Assembly (NCBI GenBank): GCA_947311845.1
Contig: CAMZMU010000062.1
Location: forward strand, 51,891,365 to 51,955,364
Length of the DNA: 64,000 nt
Direction of reading: 5' to 3'
Source: Poa pratensis
Taxonomy: Eukaryota; Streptophyta; Magnoliopsida; Poales; Poaceae
Under the pieces are notes generated by a model. That model saw only the letters and a list, made by a program, of their open reading frames with translations, ran no database searches and had not been told where the DNA came from. The translations under genes and the position numbers were made by a program. This document shows positions 23,997 to 34,847 of the stretch, one piece after another. Every line of letters starts with the position of its first letter. Within the stretch, counting starts at the first letter, position 1.

Positions 23997-24866
23997 GGGT
24001 CTGTTTGTTTGGGCTGTAGCTTTTGAAAAGCAGTTGTAACTATTGAGCTGTGGAAAAGCAGCTGTGAGAAGCAGCTGTTGGAAGCAGAGATTTGATGTTT
24101 GGCAGGAGTGTTGTTGGCAGCTGTTGATGTTGGTTTTCTGGGTGAAATGTCTGGAATGCCCATGAGTGCTGAAAATGTTATATAAATGCCTATTTGAAAC
24201 GAAACAATTGTTCTTTACTTATTTAATTCATTATTGCGATGTTTAGGTAGCTTAAAGGTCATGACACAAAAGTTGTGGAAAACGGCGAGATACCTTGAAA
24301 GTAAATTTCAAAGGGTGGATATAGTCCAATGAATTTGACAAAATTCGTCTAAAAGTGGTGCAAAATTGGTTCCACGAAACTCGAAACTGGTCGCGGGAAT
24401 GGAACCTACTCGTCGACATACACTTATTTCGTGTACATTTTTTTCCGAAACAAAGTATATTTTGAATTTCGTCGACACACACCTACAGCTTTACAAGCAC
24501 ATATTTTGAATCTATTGTACATAGAGACGCGCATGCGAAGCTAAAGTGATACATGCACATATTTCGAATCCATGATTACACGTACAGACGCACATGCGAA
24601 CGAGCCAAGGAAAAGTCACCGTTCCAGGCTCTCGGTGGCAGCATGATTGTAATTTCGACCAACAAAAGGGGTAGTAGCGAATAACAGTTGGGGAGTTAAG
24701 GAGAAAGGTGCGGGAAGCACCTCCCGCCCCGCTTTTGCTCTGGTTGCATTTTGCAGTGCATTTCGGCAAAGCGCTTCCGCCAAGTGCTTTTCAATTTTCG
24801 GGTGTTTGTTTGGGCTTCCGCTTTTGGACCCCAAAAGCAGAAGCAGAAGCCCAAACATACCGGGCC
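23997..24866. mobile_element. Harbinger-like element, 870 bp, TAA duplication
   Basis: Left end GGGTCTGTTTGTTTGGGC and inverted right end GGCCCGGTATGTTTGGGC, flanked by TAA on both sides (23994-23996, 24867-24869). GGG-type ends plus a TAA duplication are standard for PIF/Harbinger. The subterminal parts carry 'aaaagcag / ctgcttt' words that form inverted pairs. There is no transposase frame. Confidence 0.8.
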
Positions 24867-25807
24867 TAAGTTTCTTTCATGATTGTTTTCAATGTTGCAC
24901 ATGTCTTTTAAATTTGTAACAAAGTCACACTAATTTTGTAAACAAAGCACACGCGAGATATTGCATGATTTTCTAGTCATTTGTTACAAGTTTGTGTTTT
25001 TCCCGATGTTTTGATGTTGTATAGGTGTTTACAAAATTGTAACAAACTCCTATGATTTTTGTTACGAAATCACATGCCAAATGTTGCTCATATGGGCGTT
25101 TGCTACAAATTTGTGTGTCGTCGACTTCTTTTTTATGATGGTCACATGCTTTACAAAATGCTGCAAATACATAATTTTTTGTTGTAATCATTTATGATTT
25201 TTGTTGAAATAATTGGTTTGTTGCAACTGAATATGTAGAAGAAAAAAATGATACACCCTTGTTTAAAGTAAGTAAACTCGGTATTGCATGTTGATTTCGC
25301 AAATAAGGAATTAAAATTCAAAAGTATAAACATACCATTATGAAAAAATGTTTAAAAAACATTGCTAAAGAGACGAAGAGATTGCATCGATTTGACCGAT
25401 GCTAGTTTTTTCCCCGTGGACACAAAAAATAAAATGTGGCACCGGAGAATGAAGAAAGAAAATATGTGGCGTTTTGTTTCGAAATTGCTGGCGAAGTCTC
25501 TCGGTGTTCCCCGTTCTCGATCAAGAGATTTGCCACTATACCACAAGTTAACACCGAAAGTTTCAAAATACCATTCAAAAATTCAAGCTTCTGAAAATAC
25601 CATTACAATCTAATTTTATGCCAATTTTTTTTGACTCGTGGCAGATGCTAAAAATCATGTAGTTTGACTAACAGGAATCTTTTGACGCCTCACGGCGATG
25701 GATTTTGGCATAAAAACCTGAACGGTGGTGATATTTTAGCTACGGAGTACATGTATTTTGTGAGTGGTATTTTAAATCTTTGTTTTCCACTAGTGGTATT
25801 ATGGCAA
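24867..25807. other. AT-rich, no gene seen
   Basis: Repeated 'tttgttacaa / ttgtaacaaa' words (24915-25100) suggest old transposon sequence. Nothing coding is recognised. Confidence 0.4.
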
Positions 25808-25836
25808 CTAGCAAAATGCCCGTGCGTTGCAACGGG
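25808..25836 (-). mobile_element. Helitron 3' end
   Basis: Read on the minus strand: CCCCGTTGCAACGCACGGG, then CATTTTG and CTAG, followed by T. This is a classic hairpin plus CTAG Helitron 3' terminus, so the element extends to higher coordinates. A related 'cacccgtgcgttgctacg' lies at 26062. The 5' end was not found; the broken gene at 26124-32992 could lie inside this Helitron. Confidence 0.65.
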
Positions 25837-26154
25837 GATATGCTATAATTGTCATATGAATTTCATTTCTTGTACCAGAAAATCATCCAACGAACGGCAA
25901 AAATATAGCTGTATGTGTCTAACTTGCAAGACTACAACATGCATAATCTAAATACGTTCATCTCCAACTCAAAATATGTACACTTGCAATTTCTGAAAAT
26001 TGAAAACAGAAAATACAGAGCAAGCATATGTACATGATTTGGCACCTCAAAAAAAAAGAGCACCCGTGCGTTGCTACGACCGGAGTGAATAACAAACAAC
26101 TATTGGTTGAAATCGATCGCATATTATCTCTTGGTATACATCGAAGATCTACAT

Positions 26155-26394
26155 CTACTAACTTCCTCTTTTGATTCGACATATGCAGGGTTCACCATTG
26201 CAATTGATTCTTTGCATGGTGTGCTGCGTCTAAACTCACGATTAGCTCTAATTTGCTCTATTCTAGCATTTTTTCTACTAACTTCCTCTTTTGATTCGAC
26301 ATATGCAGGGTTCACCATCGCAATTGATTCTTTGCATGGTGTGCTGCGTCTAAACTCACGATTAGCTATAATTTGCTCTATTCTAGCTTTTTTT
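26155..26394. repeat. 120-bp tandem duplication inside exon 3
   Basis: Two adjacent copies start at 26155 and 26275 and differ at only three or four positions. The unit is exactly 40 codons long, so the protein frame is kept and a 40-residue block is doubled. Confidence 0.95.
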
Positions 26395-27546
26395 TTTGTT
26401 CTGGCTGCATATTTGCATATTTCTGCTTTTCTCGCACGCATTTTTTTTGTCTTTTGTTCATGCTTTAAATCTGCATATTTCTTCCTCCCCCGTGTGCATT
26501 TTCCGTGCAACTGGGTTAAATCCTTAATTATTTTGCTTTGCTGATAAGCTTCACGACGCCTTTTCATTTTTTTCTTGTTTTTCTTCGTTGGTCATCCGTG
26601 CATACCTATCCCTATCTTTTTTCCTTCTTTGCTCCTTGACATCTATGATTGGAGATTGGGTCCCAAATTCCTCGTCTGCATCAGTGTTTTCCATACTGCA
26701 TAAATCTGTCATCAATTAAAAAGATGAACTTGATTAGATCTTACAACACAAGGCACCTATTGAATGTAGCTTCTGCAGTGTGCAGTGAAGGTGGCAGGAG
26801 CGAGTCTTTTGCACACAAGAAGCTGGTAGATTCGTAGATAATATAAATTGCTTACCGAATTTTGACATGGCACAGTTTAGAAACTTAATTAGTACAGACA
26901 ATAGGTGCTTGTCAAACTCTTATAGTTTCCAAGTCATTAGGCATTTATGCTCAATGGTTGACTGCTCACGAATTTCACACATATAATCCTTGGGACAAAA
27001 TTATATGCTTGGCATCGACATGTAGTTTCTGAGTACAGAAATGGTTTACTGCTAACAAGCCTTGGGCGAAAATAAAAACAATCAAGTCAGTAACAAATCT
27101 TACCTTCCTCAGCCTGCTCTGGTTCATCCACTTTGCTGTTTTCTTTTTCCGGAAGCTTTGTCAGTTCCTCCTCCACAGGGTCGTCAGATTTCTCATCAGA
27201 AGTAGCTGCTGCACGATCACAAAACTCGCATCAGAACTGCACTACTCCAGGCAATCGAACAGCCAAACAAATTGTTTAGTAGAAAAAACGAGCATATTAT
27301 CCTCACCTTTCTGCTCTACTTGCTGCACCTTTTCCTCCTGCTCCGGTGTAGCGGCCGCATCCTCCTCCTCCTCCTGGTCCAAATCGAGCATCACCATCGG
27401 TCTCGCAGTCTTCCTGGTTGACCTCTTCGCGGTGGACACCTCAACCTCCCCCGCCGGCGCCTTCCGAGCCGCTGATCTCTGGCTCCTCCGCAGGGTGCCA
27501 GCCGCCGCCCAGTTAGGCAAAACGCAGGAGAGGGGGCGGGGCTCTA

Positions 27547-28046
27547 TGAAGCAGCACAAGGCTGTGGAGGAACAACTCCACCTTGCTGCTACAACGTGGA
27601 CAGCACAAATGTTGAAGGAACCACTTCAACGTGCTGCGCTAGATATCGCTCTAGAGGCGTGGGCTGCCAAGAGTTCAATCCAAACTCTTTAACACACAAG
27701 ATCTAATCCAAGATCTTTAGGACAGAACACAAGTTCTTATTATTGATAGGTAGAGTGTACATAGGCTGGTTACATATGTAGAGGTGAGGACCTCTATTTA
27801 TAGGCTCCATGAGCTTTCACTACTTAGCTCTACTTAAAGCTAGAAGGTTCTAGAGTACACTACTTAAAGCTAGGAAAGCAAATACAAACAACCTAGTTAC
27901 TACTCATGGCTGGAACACTCTAGAAACCACTACACAACATATGGCTATAGTGCCAAATTATGTAGAATATAGTAGAAGTGTGTAGAAGCAATAAAGGATT
28001 TGACTCCTAGTTTATTTTTATTTTATTTTTCTACTGTCCCTCATCA
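27547..28046 (-). repeat. 3' LTR of the CRM element
   Basis: 500 bp. Read on the minus strand it starts TGATGAGGGACAG and ends GTGCTGCTTCA. Its first bases encode the end of the last pol frame (stop at 28018-28020). Confidence 0.93.
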
Positions 28047-31000
28047 TCCTCCCCTGGTTGTTTAGAACTCGACCTCGAGTTATCTCATAAAGTGCTTGTT
28101 CTGGATGATAAAGAGCCAGGTCTGCCACATTGAATGTGTTGGAGATTCCCATGTCATTTGGAAGATCTATCACATAGGCATTGTCATTTATCTTCCTCAG
28201 AATTGAGAAGGGTCCATATTTCCGCTGCCTAAGCTTCCCTTTGATGCCTAAAGGCAGTCTTTCTTTACGAAGGTATACCATTACCTTGTCACCAACTTGG
28301 AATGTCTTCAACCTCCGTTTGCAATCAGCTAGCTGTTTGTACTTCTGATTTTGCGCCTCCAACACATGGCGAATTTCTTCAAATAGTTCGGTGTAGTTAT
28401 CAGCAAAGGACAATGCTGCTTTTGAGTTTCCCTTTGATGGTAGCTTCACTAGATCCACCACATGTGTTGGAACTTTAGTGTAGACAATAGAAAAGGACTT
28501 CCTGTTGATCTATGCTTGGAGTTGTTGTAGGAGAATTCAGCAAGGGATAAAGCCAAATCCCATTGTCCCTTTCTATCTCCACAAATGCAACGGATCAGAT
28601 TACCCAAAAACTTGTTCACCACTTCCGTCTGACCATCTGTTTGTGGATGAGCAGTACTAGAAAATTTTAATTCAGTGTTGAACTGCTTCCACAAAGTGAG
28701 CCAAAATGCAGCAAGAAACTTGCTATCACGGTCCGAGACGATGGACCTTGGGACCCCATGAAGTCTGACCACTTCTCGAAAGAACAAATTTGCCACATGA
28801 TGCGCATCTGTTGTCTTGCGGCATGGAATGAAATGAGCCATTTTAGAAACTGTCCACCACGACAAACACTGCATCATTCCCGCGCCTTGTTCTTGGCAAA
28901 CCCAAGACAAAGTCCATAGAGAGATCCTCCCATGGAGCTTCAGGAACAGGCAAAGGCATGTACAACCCTGTGTTCGTGACTTGGCCTTTGCAGGTTTGAC
29001 ATACGGGGCATCGCTGAACAAACTTTCCAGCATCTCTCTTTAGTTGTGGCCAAAAGTAACGATCCTCCAGGTTAGCGATAGTCTTGTCGCGTCCAACATG
29101 GCCACTAAGATCACTAGAATGGAGCTCTCTAATTAACTTGTCACGTAGAGAACTTCTTGGGATGCACAAGCGATCATTCTTGAAGAGATAGCCATCTTGC
29201 ACCAAATAGTCGTCACCTAATGGTTGGCCTCTCATGTGCTTTACCCAAACATGGCCAAAGTCTTCGTCCTCCTCATACAACTCCTTTAGTTGATCCATGC
29301 CGGGAAGTTCAGCCTCAAAAGAAGTCAAGAGGCATGCACGCGACTCAAAGCATCGGCTACTTTGTTGGTGGCTCCAGATTTGTGCACAATGAGATAATTA
29401 AACCTCTCCAAATATGCTGCCCATCTTGCTAACATGCGATCCACATGCTTTTGATTCCTAAAATGCTTCAAGGATTGATGGTCAGTGTAGACAATAAACT
29501 CCTTAGGCAACAGATAGACTTCCCAAGTCTTTAAAGCCCTAAAAACAGCATATAATTCTTGCTGATAGGTGCTCCACTTTTGTCTTGCTTCGCTTAGCTT
29601 CTCACTGAAGAAAGCAATGGGTTTTCGTTCTTGAGATAGAACAGCCCCAATGCCTACTCCACTAGCGTCGCACTCCAGCTCAAAAGTCTTACTGAAATCA
29701 GGTAGCGCCAAGACTGGTGCTTGTGACAATTTTTCCTTTATTTCCTTGAAACTAGCTTCAGCTAATTCGTTCCATTGAAATTTCCCTTTCTTTAGACATT
29801 CAGTGATTGGTGCCATGATCGTACTGAAATTCTTCACAAACCGCCTATAGAACGTTGCAAGACCATGGAAACTTCTCACCTCTGAGATAGTCTTTGGAGT
29901 TGGCCATTCTCTGATTGCTTCAACTTTAGAGTGATCAACATGAATGCCCTCACTTGTTATGACAAACCCCAAGAAAAGAAGTTGTGTTTGAAGGAAAACA
30001 CATTTCTTCAAGTTAGATAAAGTTCGTTTTCCTTTAGTACCCATAACACCTTACGGATGTGATCCAAGTGTTCATCTTCATCCTTGCTATATATCAAGAT
30101 ATCATCAAAATAAACCACAACAAAGTGGGATAAGAAGGGTCGAAGTACCTGGTTCATCAAGTGCATGAAGGTACTTGGTGCATTTGAGAGTCCAAATGGC
30201 ATGACCATCCATTCAAACAACCCTTCCTTTGTCTTGAACGCTGTTTTCCATTCATCCCCGGGTCTAATGCGAATTTGATGATATCCGCTCTTCAAATCGA
30301 GCTTTGTGAACACTCTTGCGCCACTAAGCTGATCTAACATGTCATCCAAACGGGGAATAGGGAATCTATACCTTACGGTGATCTTGTTGATGGCTCTACT
30401 ATCCGTACACATGCGCCAAGACCCATCCTTCTTTGGCGTGATCAAAGCTGGTACGGCGCATGGACTGATACTTTCTCGAATGTGCCCCTTTTGCAGCAAT
30501 TCCTCCACCTTTTCCTTCAGTATAGCATGCTCTTTTGGGCTCATCCGGTAGTGTGGAAGATTAGGAAGACTTGCTCCCGGAATTAGGTCAATTCGATGTT
30601 GAATTCCTCTCATCGGCGGTAGGCCTTGTGGCTCTCCAAGTATGCTCTGGAATTCAGCTAGTAGGCCATGTACCTTTGCTGGAATTTCAACCACCGGTTG
30701 CTCTTCACCTTTCACAATAAGTGCAGCACACACATTTGCCTCCTTTAAGTCTTCCATAAACTCGCTAGAGGTGTGAGAAATAGTTAACATGTTCTTCTCC
30801 TCCTCCTTAGAGGTTTTGGCATCTGATTGGTTTGGTACTATAATGATCTTTCGCTTATTCCAAGTGAAAGAGTAAGAATTTTCCTTCCCTTTGTGTGTAG
30901 AATCCACATCAAACTGCCAAGGTCTTCCAAGAAGAACATGGCTGGCATCCATATCAACAACATCACACAACACATTGGAGCGATAGTACTTACCCAACGA

Positions 31001-31270
31001 GAGTGGCAGGTTGCATTGTTTGGTGATCCTCATATTCACCCCTTTCTTGATCCATCCAATATTGTAGGGATTTGGGTGATCATGAGTCTCAAGCTTTAAA
31101 TGGTTCACCAAATTCTGAGAGATAAGATTCTCACAGCTGCAACTGTCAATCACTAATTTGCATACCTTGCCATTCACGGTACATTTGCTCTCAAATATTT
31201 TCTTCCGTTGTGTGTTGTCGGGTTGTGGTGTCGAGCACAAGAGACGTTGAATCACACACCACCTCTTCAC
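28018..31270 (-). pseudogene. CRM pol: protease, RT, RNase H, integrase (frameshifted)
   Basis: On the minus strand: protease near 31165-31120 ([13 protein letters not shown]; the usual DSG reads DSC here) and the [11 protein letters not shown] block (about 30935); RT from about 30640, with the YFDD box at about 30115; RNase H about 29690-29330 ([29 protein letters not shown]); integrase with zinc module about 29130-28990, acidic residues in [15 protein letters not shown] and QTEVVNK, and a C-terminal part (28461-28018). Frame changes lie near 30025, 29330, 28850 and 28455. No classical chromodomain follows; instead the C-terminal tail (RDSRKIK) is coded by the 3' LTR. Confidence 0.87.
28047..28057 (-). 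other. Polypurine tract of the CRM element
   Basis: Minus strand CCAGGGGAGGA directly before the 3' LTR. Confidence 0.7.
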
Positions 31271-31412
31271 CCTTCTTCACAAACATCTTGTCCTTCTACA
31301 TCCTCAGATTCATACTCTTCGTCATCTCCATCATCATGGATAGTTGTGTTGGCGAATTTCCTCAATGGGCAATTGCTAGACACATGTCCCTCTTCACCAC
31401 ATTTATAGCATT

Positions 31413-32058
31413 TTACACCGGCTTTGTCCTACTCTTGCCAGCTTGCCTTGGGCAGGTTGTTTTGCCTTGGGTTGAGCGGACTTCTCTTCCACTATGGGAG
31501 TGACTCCTAGATGAACCTTCAGTATGAGGAAATGGAGCCTTACTTGCCTTTCTTGTCCTTGCCAACCTTTCAGCCTTTAATGCAAGAGCTTGTGCTTGGT
31601 CAATGGACCAAATTTGTTGCATCATCAAACGATCCTGAATAGTATCATTGAGACCATTGATGTACCTTGCAACTTGTTGATCTTCAGTTTCAGCAAGGTT
31701 GCACCTCACTTGTAGCCTTAGAAACTCTTCTGTATTCTGAAACAGTCCTCTTTCCTTGAGCACAGTTTTGAAACTGAATAAATAGGATCTGATCATAATC
31801 TGCAGGCAAGAATCTCCCTTTTAAAAGACTCTTCATCTGCCGCCAAGATCTCACACGAGGTTCTCCTCTTAGTCTGCGGTCTTCTTGAAGGCGATGCCAC
31901 CATGCACCAGCTCCTCCTTTCAACTTGTATGCGACCAAAGAAACTCTACGGTCTTCTGGAATATTCATGACCTCAAAGAAAGTCTCCACTTCATATAACC
32001 AATCAAGGCACCCTTCAATATCAACATTTCCATTAAAAGTTGGGATCTCAGCTTTCAC
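31413..32058 (-). pseudogene. CRM gag (one frameshift)
   Basis: Minus strand from 32058: IPTFNGNVDIEGCLDWLYEVE, then KLKGGAGAWWHRLQ, the capsid pattern of CRM and related chromoviruses. A one-base shift at about 31735-31745 moves the frame; the capsid continues as EEFLRLQVRCNLAETEDQQV and on to a Ser/Arg-rich tail near 31450. The part between gag and protease (31412-31271) should hold the CCHC knuckle; a CYKCGEEGHV-like pattern is readable near 31410-31380. Confidence 0.8.
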
Positions 32059-32454
32059 CTTGTATGTATCCCTTGCATATGTAGGGTTGGGTACTCTTGG
32101 ATATGCATAGAGATCAGGTTCTTCAAGGGTCTCATCATATTCTCATCTCAGAAGCTTCAGCATAAGTTGGCCTTCTTGAGGTACCTGAACAACATGTCGT
32201 TGAGGTGTTTTTACTTCAAGATGACTCCCTTCCTTCGCTGCCGAATATCTTCCTCCTTTGATGAATCACCTTCATTGGCAGTAGGAGGAACACCCTTTCT
32301 TATCATCTCAACCAGCTGATCGAATCTCCGGTTAAGATCTTCACGTAGCGCTTGGATTTGTTGTTCTGCAGCATCCATTCTCTTCCCAATTCCTCCATTG
32401 CTTGCTGCAGCTTACTTTCAAAGAGTACACCAAGAGCTGGAACGGATCAGCAAG

Positions 32455-32466
32455 GCTCTGATACCA
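32455..32466 (-). other. Primer binding site of the CRM element (initiator tRNA-Met)
   Basis: Minus strand TGGTATCAGAGC, two bases inside the 5' LTR; this is the standard complement to the 3' end of plant initiator tRNA-Met. Confidence 0.92.
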
Positions 32467-32468
32467 CC

Positions 32469-32968
32469 TGAAGCAGCACAAGGCTGTGGAGGAACAACTC
32501 CACCTTGCTGCTACAACGTGGACAGCACAAATGTTGAAGGAACCACTTCAACGTGCTGCGCTAGATATCGCTCTAGAGGCGTGGGCTGCCAAGAGTTCAA
32601 TCCAAACTCTTTAACACACAAGATCTAATCCAAGATCTTTAGGACAGAACACAAGTTCTTATTATTGATAGGTAGAGTGTACATAGGCTGGTTACATATG
32701 TAGAGGTGAGGACCTCTATTTATAGGCTCCATGAGCTTTCACTACTTAGCTCTACTTAAAGCTAGAAGGTTCTAGAGTACACTACTTAAAGCTAGGAAAG
32801 CAAATACAAACAACCTAGTTACTACTCATGGCTGGAACACTCTAGAAACCACTACACAACATATGGCTATAGTGCCAAATTATGTAGAGTATAGTAGAAG
32901 TGTGTAGAAGCAATAAAGGATTTGACTCCTAGTTTATTTTTATTTTATTTTTCTACTGTCCCTCAACA
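32469..32968 (-). repeat. 5' LTR of the CRM element
   Basis: 500 bp, TGTTGAGG...TGCTTCA on the minus strand. A TATTTATAGG box at about 32717-32726 (plus) has a minus-strand counterpart CCTATAAATAGAGG, the likely TATA box of the element promoter. Confidence 0.93.
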
Positions 32969-32992
32969 CTCTAGGAGGTGGGGGCGGGCCAT

Positions 32993-33401
32993 GGTTTCTC
33001 CGTGCGTTTAATTGTTTCCTTTTAATCTCGCATCTTGTTGCCGTGTTGGACTGTTGGTTGCGAGGCTGATTGGAAATCATATCGGATCGGGGATATGCAC
33101 GGAGGAGCGACGAACCGCGCTCACGACGTACCACCGAACGGCCGACGGAAGAAACGGATTTTCTCTTCTCCATCCGACCATCCCATCCCCTATTCCGATC
33201 CGAAATCCGACTCGTCGATCCACAGCTCAGTTCCCGCGTGTCGATAAAAAAACTCTGTTCCCCACCGCGTCCGGATCGAATTCCCTTGACGAAGATCAAA
33301 GCATCGCCGCTAAATTTCCTATCGACCTATTTAGTCGCAGCGTAGGGTAACCCGCCGCCCCCTCACTAACACAGCAAGCCAAATTGATTGTTCTCCGACC
33401 A
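32993..33401. promoter_or_regulatory. Shared 5' region between two divergent genes
   Basis: 409 bases separate the minus-strand ATG at 32992 of the split gene from the plus-strand ATG at 33402 of the F-box gene. GC content rises toward the F-box side. No clear TATA box was seen on the plus side. A bidirectional promoter is an inference from spacing and orientation. Confidence 0.45.
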
Positions 33402-34847
33402 ATGGCTAGGAAGCATCTGCTCCCTCGCCGGCGGCAGCGCGATGAGGACCGCCTTAGTGCGCTCCCCGACGATCTGCTCCTTCACATCCTGGGCCGCGTC
33501 GGCACCCGCAGCGCGCTTGGCGCCGGGGCGCTCTCCAGGCGCTGGGCCCACCTCCCCCGCGAGCTCCCCGCCCTGGATCTCAAGGTCACCGATGCGCTGC
33601 CAGCGCGCTACCGCCGGTCCCTCGTCCTTCGCCGGCAAGCAAGGAGATCGTTCTGTCTGCGCGAGTCTGCCCGGAGGCTACACGCCATCGCGTCACGGTA
33701 CGAGCGCCGCGCCATGCGCGCCATGGTCGCCTCTGTTCAGGGCCTCCTCTTGACTCGCCGGCGGCGGCGCTTGGATAGGCTGTCGCTGGAGGTTTTCGCC
33801 TACAGCAGCAGCGCGGCCTGCATCAACCGCTTGATCGTGAACGCGGTCGATTCGTGGGGCGTCCGGGACCTCGAGGTTGTCGCCACGTCGCCTACGGGCC
33901 CAATCGGCCGCTCGCCGCCGGCCTACAGACTCCCCCGTGGACGCATCAGCAGAGATCCGGGCGGATCTCGCCTGCAAAGCCTGAAGCTTGCCAACTGCTT
34001 GCCCCCGGCGCTTCAGGGGTTCACTGCGCTCACCAGGCTCGTCTTGCAGGACTTGCCGGACTCCACTCCCGCGGCCGTCTACGAGGGCGTGGTCGCCGCG
34101 TGCCCACGCCTGCAAGTTCTGCACCTCATCTCCTGCTGCTTGGAAAGAGGAACCAGGAAGGCGGTTTTCGACGCCCCCATGTCGGAAATTAGGGAGCTTG
34201 TCATCGACGGCCATTTGATGGCCGTCGAGCTCCGCTCTCTCCCCAAGCTCGAGAGCCTGTCCACCTTGCACGCGTCTGTGCTCTTGTGCTCCGGCGCCGC
34301 CCCGCGCCTTGCCAGTGTGAACTTGGTCTTCTCTGTTGGCCGACTGGAAGGGCACAGATTAACTGTTCTAAATCGCATGGAGCTGAACCACATTGTCAAT
34401 ATGCTTACGGGATTCTTCAAAGGCGCCGTCAGCATGACGGATCTCGTCCTACGTTTTACTGGGCCAGACATGTGGATTGCGCCCAAGAATCCTTTTTCTC
34501 TGATGCCCAATTTGAGGAGGCTACTGGTTGCAGATGTGCCTTCTTCCTGGGATGTCTCATGGCCCCACCTCCTCATCGAGGCAGCGCCATTGCTTGAGAG
34601 CCTGTATGTCCATGTCCCCCAATGTGACGAGCACAGTGGTCAGGAGATAGTACCGTGGCAGCAGCCTTCTACTTTGCGGCGTCACCGCCATTTGAAGGAG
34701 CTGGTGGTCATTGGCTTTCAGAGAACAGACAGACAGCTTCTCCACCTTGTGAGGTTCACCGTTGAAGTATCCATTGCGCTGCGCCATGTCGCTCTGTTCA
34801 AGCATGGACATGTTGAGGAGAAGGGGCCTGTGACTGGGAGTTGGTGA
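33402..34847 (+). CDS. F-box / LRR-like protein, single exon, intact
   Basis: 481 residues from ATG 33402 to the stop at 34845-34847; the frame is open a little further upstream (to 33384) but without an ATG. The F-box is at about residues 17-60 (RLSALPDDLLLHILGRV...LSRRWAHL). The rest has irregular leucine-rich repeats (about 190-350: LQSLKLANC, LTRLVLQDL, LQVLHLISC, IRELVIDG, LRRLLVADV) and a C-terminal HLKELVVIGF block typical of the large grass F-box/LRR family. Such proteins bind SKP1 through the F-box and present substrates to an SCF ubiquitin ligase. Very GC-rich first half, falling later, as usual for grass genes. The substrate is unknown. It is the cleanest host gene in the window. 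Confidence 0.92.
   Translation: MARKHLLPRRRQRDEDRLSALPDDLLLHILGRVGTRSALGAGALSRRWAHLPRELPALDLKVTDALPARYRRSLVLRRQARRSFCLRESARRLHAIASRYERRAMRAMVASVQGLLLTRRRRRLDRLSLEVFAYSSSAACINRLIVNAVDSWGVRDLEVVATSPTGPIGRSPPAYRLPRGRISRDPGGSRLQSLKLANCLPPALQGFTALTRLVLQDLPDSTPAAVYEGVVAACPRLQVLHLISCCLERGTRKAVFDAPMSEIRELVIDGHLMAVELRSLPKLESLSTLHASVLLCSGAAPRLASVNLVFSVGRLEGHRLTVLNRMELNHIVNMLTGFFKGAVSMTDLVLRFTGPDMWIAPKNPFSLMPNLRRLLVADVPSSWDVSWPHLLIEAAPLLESLYVHVPQCDEHSGQEIVPWQQPSTLRRHRHLKELVVIGFQRTDRQLLHLVRFTVEVSIALRHVALFKHGHVEEKGPVTGSW

Larger units (their letters stand above)
27547..32968 (-). mobile_element. CRM-type chromovirus (Ty3), 5422 bp, young, CTCTA target duplication
   Basis: Complete element between LTRs 27547-28046 and 32469-32968, flanked by CTCTA at 27542-27546 and 32969-32973. 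The two 500-bp LTRs differ at two positions that I can see (one A/G near 27967/32889 and one in the last bases, TCATCA versus TCAACA). Gag, protease, RT and integrase have the pattern of the CRM lineage. The last ORF runs through the polypurine tract into the 3' LTR, a known CRM trait. Despite the near-identical LTRs the coding region has at least four frameshifts, so this copy needs helper proteins or was inserted already defective. Confidence 0.88.
26124..32992 (-). pseudogene. Unidentified basic/coiled protein gene, first exon split by the CRM element
   Basis: Exons by eye on the minus strand: exon 1 = 32992-32969 continuing at 27541-27307; exon 2 = 27208-27104; exon 3 = 26705-26124. The ATG (32992-32990) opens a frame that runs eight codons into the CRM target site and resumes in the same frame on the far side of the element. 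Exon 1 is Ala/Arg-rich, then acidic (DLDQEEEEDAAA); exon 2 is Glu/Lys-rich; exon 3 is strongly basic (RRKKDRDRYARM) and ends with two copies of a 40-residue unit containing NREFRRSTPCKESIAM. An A-run at about 26572 carries a 1-base shift that breaks exon 3. The basic part resembles the N-terminal segments often seen ahead of Helitron helicase-like proteins, a weak likeness only. No function can be assigned. Confidence 0.65.

Noticed and set aside
26062..26085. 'cacccgtgcgttgctacg' as another Helitron end
   Set aside because: The hairpin is incomplete and no CTRR followed by T was found at the right distance.
33693..34355. Minus-strand open frames opposite the F-box gene
   Set aside because: GC-rich shadow frames of a well-supported plus-strand gene; no ATG context or motif.
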